Shown: one piece after another, positions 59,424 through 64,000 of the stretch | How the letters are laid out: every line of letters starts with the position of its first letter | Position numbering within the stretch: the stretch's first letter is position 1 | Assembly (NCBI RefSeq): GCF_004343255.1 | Contig: NZ_SMDD01000001.1 | Span: 756,577 to 820,576 of the forward strand | Reading direction: 5' to 3' | Source: Laceyella sacchari | Lineage (GTDB): Bacteria; Bacillota; Bacilli; Thermoactinomycetales; Thermoactinomycetaceae | DNA length: 64,000 nt | Program-made: the position numbers and the translations under genes | The notes under the pieces: model-generated | Database searches by the model: none | What the model saw: only the letters and a program-made list of their open reading frames with translations | Told to the model about the DNA's origin: nothing

Positions 59424-60002
59424 ATGAAGCAGGGCAGGGGAAAATGGTGGCAACTCTTTCTTTCTTTTTGCAAAGTCAGCCCCGTCACTTTTGGCGGGGG
59501 CTTTGCTGTGTTGCCGTTGATTGAAAAAGAGATCCTTCACAGACGCCAGTGGATGGATGAGCGGGAGTTTGGAGAAGCGACCGCCATTGCCCAGTCGATC
59601 CCGGGGGCCATTGCGGTGAATGTGGCCATGGTGATCGGCTATCGGTTGGCAGGCATGGTGGGGGTGTTGTGCGCGACGGTGGGCATTGTGTTGCCTGCGT
59701 TTGCGATTGTGTTGTTGATGTGTTTCGGGTTTTATCACATTCATACTTGGAATTGGGTAAATGGCGCATTGGAAGGCGTGAAAGCCGCCATTGTCGCCTT
59801 GATCGTCTACGCGGCGATTCGTATGGGCAAATCGGCACTTTGTGACAAGTGGACTTGGGTTATCATGGGTGGAGCGGTCGGTGGATTGCTCTTTTTACAT
59901 GTTCATCCCTTGCTTGTGATGGTGGCAGGGGCCCTGGCTGGGATGGGTTTTGCCAGTGGAAAACGAGTGTTGGCGGCACTTAGGCAGAGTAAAAGTGAGT
60001 AA
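59424..60002 (+). CDS. chrA: Chromate transporter, half-size subunit 1
   Basis: A 192-residue CHR-family half protein with about five membrane helices. FCKVSPVTFGGGFAVLPLIEKEIL and EFGEATAIAQSIPGAIAVNVAMVIGYR are the family motifs. In Bacillales two half-size proteins together equal one full ChrA, exporting chromate. ATG 59424 follows AAGGGAG. Confidence 0.9.
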   Translation: MKQGRGKWWQLFLSFCKVSPVTFGGGFAVLPLIEKEILHRRQWMDEREFGEATAIAQSIPGAIAVNVAMVIGYRLAGMVGVLCATVGIVLPAFAIVLLMCFGFYHIHTWNWVNGALEGVKAAIVALIVYAAIRMGKSALCDKWTWVIMGGAVGGLLFLHVHPLLVMVAGALAGMGFASGKRVLAALRQSKSE

Positions 60003-60021
60003 TGGGAAGGGGGATATGGGC

Positions 60022-60558
60022 ATGCTCATCGAGTTGTTCGTCACTTTTTTTAAGATCGGCATATTTTCGTTTGGCGGGGGATACGCCATGATTCCAGTAA
60101 TTGAACATGAAGTGGGGCTTCATGGTTGGATGGGTACCGGGGATTTTTCAGAGATGATCGTGTTGGCAGGGATGGCACCTGGTTCTCTGGCGATGAACAG
60201 CGCGGTGTTTGTCGGCTATCATGTGGGAGGAGTGCTTGGTGCGATCGTTGCCTTGTTAGGCATGGTGTTGCCCTCGTTGATTTTGGTGATGTTGGTTACA
60301 GCGTTAATCTTTCGTATGCACAAACACCCGTTGTACAAGTCGGCATTGTATGGATTAAAGCCCATCATCATCGGCCTGATCGTGTATGCGGCGATTCGCT
60401 TTGCGGATGGCAGCCTGTTCGTCGGACCATGGGACGGGCATACCATAAGCTTGATTGTGATCAGCCTGTGCGCGCTTTTGGCCTTGATGCGGTTTAAACT
60501 CCATCCGGTCATGGTGATGGCTCTGTCTGGTATGGTGGGCGTTTTTCTATATCAATGA
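60022..60558 (+). CDS. chrA: Chromate transporter, half-size subunit 2
   Basis: A 178-residue partner with the same motifs (FKIGIFSFGGGYAMIPVIEHEV; MIVLAGMAPGSLAMNSAVFVGY) but of presumably opposite membrane orientation, as known for paired CHR proteins. ATG 60022 sits eight bases after GGGGG; ATG 60016 is closer. 19 bases after subunit 1. Confidence 0.9.
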   Translation: MLIELFVTFFKIGIFSFGGGYAMIPVIEHEVGLHGWMGTGDFSEMIVLAGMAPGSLAMNSAVFVGYHVGGVLGAIVALLGMVLPSLILVMLVTALIFRMHKHPLYKSALYGLKPIIIGLIVYAAIRFADGSLFVGPWDGHTISLIVISLCALLALMRFKLHPVMVMALSGMVGVFLYQ

Positions 60559-60561
60559 TTC

Positions 60562-60594
60562 ACTCTTCACTTATAAATAGTGAAGAGTTTTTTT
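60562..60594 (+). terminator. Terminator after the chromate genes
   Basis: ACTCTTCACT pairs perfectly with AGTGAAGAGT, followed by TTTTTT. Confidence 0.92.
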
Positions 60595-60634
60595 AATTAA
60601 ATGATGTTAGCGAATACATTTTATTATAAAATAA

Positions 60635-60652
60635 TGAATGAGTATTCAATCA
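60635..60652 (+). promoter_or_regulatory. FadR-like operator upstream of fadH
   Basis: TGAATGAGTATTCAATCA matches 16 of 18 positions of the B. subtilis FadR consensus as I recall it (TGAATGAWTANTCATTCA). It lies 22 bases before the fadH start, so long-chain acyl-CoA would be expected to lift repression. Confidence 0.72.
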
Positions 60653-60673
60653 ATATAAAAGGAGCGTGTCGAT

Positions 60674-61438
60674 ATGAAAGGGAAAACAGCGATTGTCACA
60701 GGTGGCAGCAATGGAATGGGCAAAGCGATTGCCGCTCGTCTGTGTCAAGAAGGTGCGAACGTCGTTATCACCGCGCGCAATGAAGAGCGCTTGGAGGCGG
60801 CACGCCAAGAAATGGAAACGTTTTCAGGGCAAGTGTTGGCGGTTCCGATGGATGTACGGGAGTTGGATCAAGTAGAGGCCACAGTGCAAAAGGCAAAAGA
60901 AGTATTTGGTCGGGTGGATTACTTAGTCAACAATGCGGCGGGCAACTTTGTGGTTCCGGCAGAGAAATTGTCTCCCAATGGTTGGAAAGCAGTCGTCGAC
61001 ATTGTCCTTCATGGTACGTGGTTTTTCACGCAAACGGTGGCAAAAGACTGGATCGCCAATGGGCAAGCGGGCTCCATTGTCAATATAGTAGCTACTTACG
61101 CTTGGACCGGAGCAGCCGGAGTTGTTCACTCCGCCGCGGCCAAAGCGGGGGTATTGGCGATGAGCCAGTCGCTCGCAGTGGAATGGGGAAGCAAAGGGAT
61201 TCGCATCAATTGCATCGCTCCCGGACCAATTGAAAACACAGGCGGTGTAGAGAAATTGATCGCCGATGAGCGTGCGTATGAGGCTGTCAGACGTGCGGTG
61301 CCGTTGCAACGATTCGGGAAGCCCGAAGAGATTGCTGCACTGGCCAAGTTCTTGTTGTCGGACGAAGCTAGTTATATCAACGGGGACTGCATTACCATGG
61401 ATGGCGGCATGTGGATGAATGGAAGTCGTTTTTTATAA
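60674..61438 (+). CDS. fadH: 2,4-dienoyl-CoA reductase, SDR family
   Basis: A 254-residue short-chain dehydrogenase matching B. subtilis FadH/YkuF. TGGSNGMGKAIAARL binds NADPH, NNAAGNF and NIVATYAWTGAAGVVHSAAAKAGV follow. The usual YxxxK tyrosine is replaced by His (VHSAAAK) and the catalytic Tyr is in TYAW, as in dienoyl-CoA reductases. It is needed for beta-oxidation of unsaturated fatty acids. AAAGGAG precedes the ATG, and a FadR-like operator lies upstream. Confidence 0.92.
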   Translation: MKGKTAIVTGGSNGMGKAIAARLCQEGANVVITARNEERLEAARQEMETFSGQVLAVPMDVRELDQVEATVQKAKEVFGRVDYLVNNAAGNFVVPAEKLSPNGWKAVVDIVLHGTWFFTQTVAKDWIANGQAGSIVNIVATYAWTGAAGVVHSAAAKAGVLAMSQSLAVEWGSKGIRINCIAPGPIENTGGVEKLIADERAYEAVRRAVPLQRFGKPEEIAALAKFLLSDEASYINGDCITMDGGMWMNGSRFL

Positions 61439-61527
61439 GACATGGATGGCTGTGTGGGTGAAAGTGCTCCAAACGTCATATTGATCGCGAAGTGGTGACC
61501 GACATTAAACTTAGCTTAGACCGCGAT

Positions 61528-61562
61528 ACAGGTCATGCCAATATTTTGCATGACCTGTTTTA
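61528..61562 (+). terminator. Terminator after fadH
   Basis: ACAGGTCATGC pairs perfectly with GCATGACCTGT around a 9-base loop, followed by TTTA. Confidence 0.85.
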
Positions 61563-61657
61563 TCTAAAGATTTATGTAATAATTTTAAATATTATGAGAT
61601 TATAAGTGAGAAGCCGCGCCTGCTGAGAGATGACGCTGTATAAGGGTGGTTGAGATG

Positions 61658-61684
61658 TTTGAAATGGGAGACCTCTATTTCAAA
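61658..61684. repeat. Inverted repeat upstream of glcT
   Basis: TTTGAAAT (61658-61665) and ATTTCAAA (61677-61684). The rest of 61563-61805 is AT-rich and gene-free; a weak cre-like sequence around 61692 (AAACGATTGCAA) was also seen. Confidence 0.4.
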
Positions 61685-61805
61685 TGTAAATAAAACGATT
61701 GCAAACACATGCTCCACATCAATAATTCGGGATTGATTTCTCACGGCTTTTTATCGTATATTGCTTGTTATCGGATCAGTGCTTGAGAGAGAGGTCGAAG
61801 CAAAC

Positions 61806-62645
61806 ATGAGTGAGCCATTTCGCATCAAAAAGGTCCTCAATAATAATGTCGTTATCGCGGTGCATCCAGCGTTGCGGGAAGTGGTCTTGATTGGCAAGGG
61901 CATCGGGTTCCAAAAAAAAGTGGGCGAACTGATCCAAGAGGAAACCGTGGAAAAATGTTTTGTTCTGCAAGACAAAAAAGAGCAAGAACAATACAAACAG
62001 CTGTTATCGCAAGTGGATGAGCGCTTAGTTGAGGTGATGAATGATGTGGTTCTTCATATTCATAAGCGTTTTCAGACACCCCTAAATGAACATATTCATA
62101 CGGCGCTGATGGATCATATCGGTTTTGCTATCAAGCGGTTGGAGCAAGGGATTGCGTTCACCAATCCGTTTTTGGTTGAAACCCGCGCGCTGTACGAACG
62201 GGAATATGAAGTGGCGGAAGAGATTGTCGACATGATCGAAATGAAGATGGGAATTCGTTTGCCAGAAGCGGAAGCAGGCTTCATCGCCATGCACATTCAC
62301 AGCGCTTTGACCCGCAGACGCCTGTCGGAGATCCACCAGTATTCACGCCTGATCCTCCGGCTTATCCGCATGGTGGAAACGGCACTGAACAAAGAAGTGG
62401 ATCGCAAAAGCATCTCCTACTTGCGCTTGGTTACCCATCTGCGCTTTGCCATCGAGCGCACAGTGGCAGAGGAAGATATTACCGAACCGGAAGGGTTCAC
62501 AGAATTGTTGCGTTCTCAATATCCGATGTGTTATGATATAGCATGGAAGCTGTCAAAAGTGATGGAGAGGGAATTGAAGAAAGCGGTTCCCTTGGCAGAA
62601 GTGAGTTACTTGACATTACATTTGCAGCGAATTATCAGCAACTGA
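61806..62645 (+). CDS. glcT: PtsGHI operon antiterminator GlcT
   Basis: A 279-residue BglG-family antiterminator. Residues 1 to about 60 are the RNA-binding CAT domain (FRIKKVLNNNVVIAVHPALREVVLIGKGIGFQKKVGE). PRD1 and PRD2 follow, with regulatory histidines in NEHIHTALMDHIGFAIKR and GFIAMHIHSAL. Phosphorylation by the PTS controls dimerisation. It binds the RAT before ptsG just downstream. ATG 61806; the frame opens earlier at 61761. Confidence 0.93.
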   Translation: MSEPFRIKKVLNNNVVIAVHPALREVVLIGKGIGFQKKVGELIQEETVEKCFVLQDKKEQEQYKQLLSQVDERLVEVMNDVVLHIHKRFQTPLNEHIHTALMDHIGFAIKRLEQGIAFTNPFLVETRALYEREYEVAEEIVDMIEMKMGIRLPEAEAGFIAMHIHSALTRRRLSEIHQYSRLILRLIRMVETALNKEVDRKSISYLRLVTHLRFAIERTVAEEDITEPEGFTELLRSQYPMCYDIAWKLSKVMERELKKAVPLAEVSYLTLHLQRIISN

Positions 62646-62651
62646 ATAAGG

Positions 62652-62697
62652 GCTGTTTCAATCCCCGTCCCAATAAAAAGGGTGCGAAACAGCTTTG
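62652..62697 (+). terminator. Hairpin after glcT
   Basis: GCTGTTTC pairs perfectly with GAAACAGC, with inner CCC/GGG; TTTG follows, so the T run is short. Confidence 0.55.
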
Positions 62698-62711
62698 TGG
62701 CTCTTGTTTTC

Positions 62712-62741
62712 ACGTGTTACTGATTCGATCAGGCATGAGTG
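62712..62741 (+). promoter_or_regulatory. GlcT RNA antiterminator (RAT) before ptsG
   Basis: The 30-base element contains TTACTGATTCGATCAGGCAT, close to the B. subtilis ptsG RAT as I recall it. TGATTCGATCA is the inner stem-loop. Its 3' end is the first arm of the terminator that follows, so GlcT binding should prevent termination. Confidence 0.85.
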
Positions 62742-62836
62742 AAAAAAGGCTGGATGATCAGCGTGGCCAAAGGGATTTGTCCCCTTTTGCAAGCGCTCCC
62801 ATCTGTCTTTTTTTGCTCATGCCTTATTTATTTTTT
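62731..62836 (+). terminator. Regulated terminator before ptsG
   Basis: AGGCATGAG-GAAAAAAGGC-GGATG (62731-62755) pairs with CATCTGTCTTTTTTTG-CTCATGCCT (62800-62824), followed by TATTTATTTTTT. Confidence 0.85.
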
Positions 62837-62939
62837 GACGGGTTGGGCAAAACAAGAAATGATTGCGTGGAGCGAAAAGTTCTCACGGATTTGCACTTAT
62901 TCATGTTTTGACAAACCATGATAGGAGGAGACGTCTAAG

Positions 62940-64000
62940 ATGTTTAAAAAACTTTTTGGCATCCTGCAACGCGTCGGTAAGTCGCTGATGCTGCCGGTAG
63001 CCATTTTGCCGGCAGCCGGTTTGCTGCTCGCGATCGGGAATAAATTGCAGATTGGGATTTTGGAAAACGCCGGGGGTATTGTATTTTCCAACCTGGCTTT
63101 AATCTTCGCGATCGGGGTGGCGATCGGTCTGTCCAATGGCGAAGGAACCGCTGGTTTGGCAGCCGTTGTCGGTTATCTCATCATGAATACAACCTTGGGT
63201 GAGATGGCTAAGCTCAACGGAGTGGAAACGGTAGATGTGTTGGGGATACCGAGCTTGCATATGGGGGTTTTCGGCGGGGTAATTATCGGGATTGTGGCGT
63301 CATTGCTATATAACCGATTCCATGATATCGAATTGCCGCAGTACCTCGGCTTTTTCGGTGGCAAGCGTTTTGTGCCGATCATCACGGCAGTGGCCGCCTT
63401 CCTGATGGGCTTGTTGTTCTTTTTTGTCTGGCCTCCGATCCAAACGCAGATCGACAAGCTGTCCCATATTGTGACGGCGCAAAATACTGCAGTGGCCGCG
63501 TTTATCTTTGGTGTGATCGAACGGGGATTGATTCCTTTTGGTCTGCATCACATTTTCTACAATCCGTTCTGGTATGAATTTGGTACCTGGACCAATGCGG
63601 CGGGTGAGATTATCAAGGGCGACCAAACGCGTTTCTTCCAAGGTGACCCGACAGCGGGTACATTTATGTCTGGTAAATTCCCGTTTATGATGTTCGGCTT
63701 GCCAGCGGCGGCTTTGGCTATTTACCATACAGCTCGCCCTGAGAAAAAGAAGCTGGTCGGCGGTATCATGGCATCTGCGGCTCTGACTTCGTTTTTGACG
63801 GGGATTACCGAACCGCTTGAGTTTTCCTTCTTGTTTGTAGCTCCGGTTTTGTATGCAGTTCACTGCATATTCGCAGGTCTGTCGTTTATGTTGATGGATG
63901 TGCTGGGCGTGAAAGCGGGAATGACTTTCTCCGGCGGGATCATCGACTTGATCATGTTCTGGGACATCGATACCAAACCATATCTCATCATTCCAGTCGG
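62940..64000 (+). CDS. ptsG: PTS glucose transporter subunit IICBA (3' end outside window)
   Basis: The first 353 residues of the glucose permease, all within the IIC channel domain. [20 protein letters not shown] starts it; [20 protein letters not shown] and the sugar-binding [15 protein letters not shown] are conserved. AGGAGG lies ten bases before ATG 62940. Domains IIB and IIA would be encoded beyond the window. Controlled by the GlcT antiterminator directly upstream. Confidence 0.95.
   Translation, partial: MFKKLFGILQRVGKSLMLPVAILPAAGLLLAIGNKLQIGILENAGGIVFSNLALIFAIGVAIGLSNGEGTAGLAAVVGYLIMNTTLGEMAKLNGVETVDVLGIPSLHMGVFGGVIIGIVASLLYNRFHDIELPQYLGFFGGKRFVPIITAVAAFLMGLLFFFVWPPIQTQIDKLSHIVTAQNTAVAAFIFGVIERGLIPFGLHHIFYNPFWYEFGTWTNAAGEIIKGDQTRFFQGDPTAGTFMSGKFPFMMFGLPAAALAIYHTARPEKKKLVGGIMASAALTSFLTGITEPLEFSFLFVAPVLYAVHCIFAGLSFMLMDVLGVKAGMTFSGGIIDLIMFWDIDTKPYLIIPV

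Noticed and set aside
61686-61700. Possible CcpA cre site upstream of glcT
   Set aside because: At least two mismatches at conserved positions.

Overview
The window looks like chromosomal DNA of a spore-forming, low-to-mid GC Firmicute of the order Bacillales. Gene order and regulation resemble Bacillus subtilis: ruvAB-queA-tgt-yajC, yrzE-yrbG-spoVB-comN-secDF-recJ-apt, yqhH/yqhG divergent from gcvT-gcvPA-gcvPB, mntABCD, and glcT-ptsG. The roughly 50% GC, separate secD and secF, a RuvC gene, and a large beta-helix/AAA protein suggest a Thermoactinomycetaceae-like lineage. That family assignment is inference. I see no rRNA, tRNA, CRISPR array, phage or insertion sequence.

Layout. 1-2,100: end of nadE, a YebC regulator and a DinB-like protein. 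2,096-5,974 (minus): a manganese/zinc ABC importer with a MntR-like box. 6,221-9,865: a DMT permease, a methyltransferase, a polysaccharide deacetylase and a YitT-type membrane protein. 9,918-15,078: ruvCAB, DUF2905, queA, tgt, yajC. 15,250-21,600: a leucine T-box leader and ilvE-leuABCD. 21,603-30,280: yrzE, yrbG, spoVB, comN, secD, secF, recJ, apt. Here the conserved block ends; relA, which follows apt in B. subtilis, is absent. 30,401-33,068: a new 48-residue gene and a 754-residue beta-helix/pseudo-AAA protein. 33,254-37,447: two azoreductases, signal peptidase, homogentisate dioxygenase and a flavin reductase. 37,457-40,250: typA and a broken kinase gene. 40,150-45,900: a heterodimeric ABC exporter, a 33-residue membrane peptide gene and a dGTPase-like hydrolase. 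46,033-51,020: a split amino-acid ABC transporter with zwf and a cyclase between its parts. 51,157-52,227: a nucleotidyltransferase-like/XRE pair. 52,230-59,166: yqhGH, a tandem glycine riboswitch and the glycine-cleavage genes. 59,294-60,594: an attenuator-like leader and a chromate-transporter pair. 60,635-61,560: fadH under a FadR-like operator. 61,806-64,000: glcT and the start of ptsG behind a GlcT-type antiterminator.

Most of the window is housekeeping and metabolism, with many RNA or operator switches readable in the sequence (T-box, glycine riboswitch, GlcT RAT, FadR site, MntR-like box). The less explained parts are the beta-helix/pseudo-AAA gene and its small acidic neighbour, the NTase/XRE pair, the 33-residue membrane peptide gene, the attenuator before the chromate genes, and a repeated palindromic element found twice between genes.
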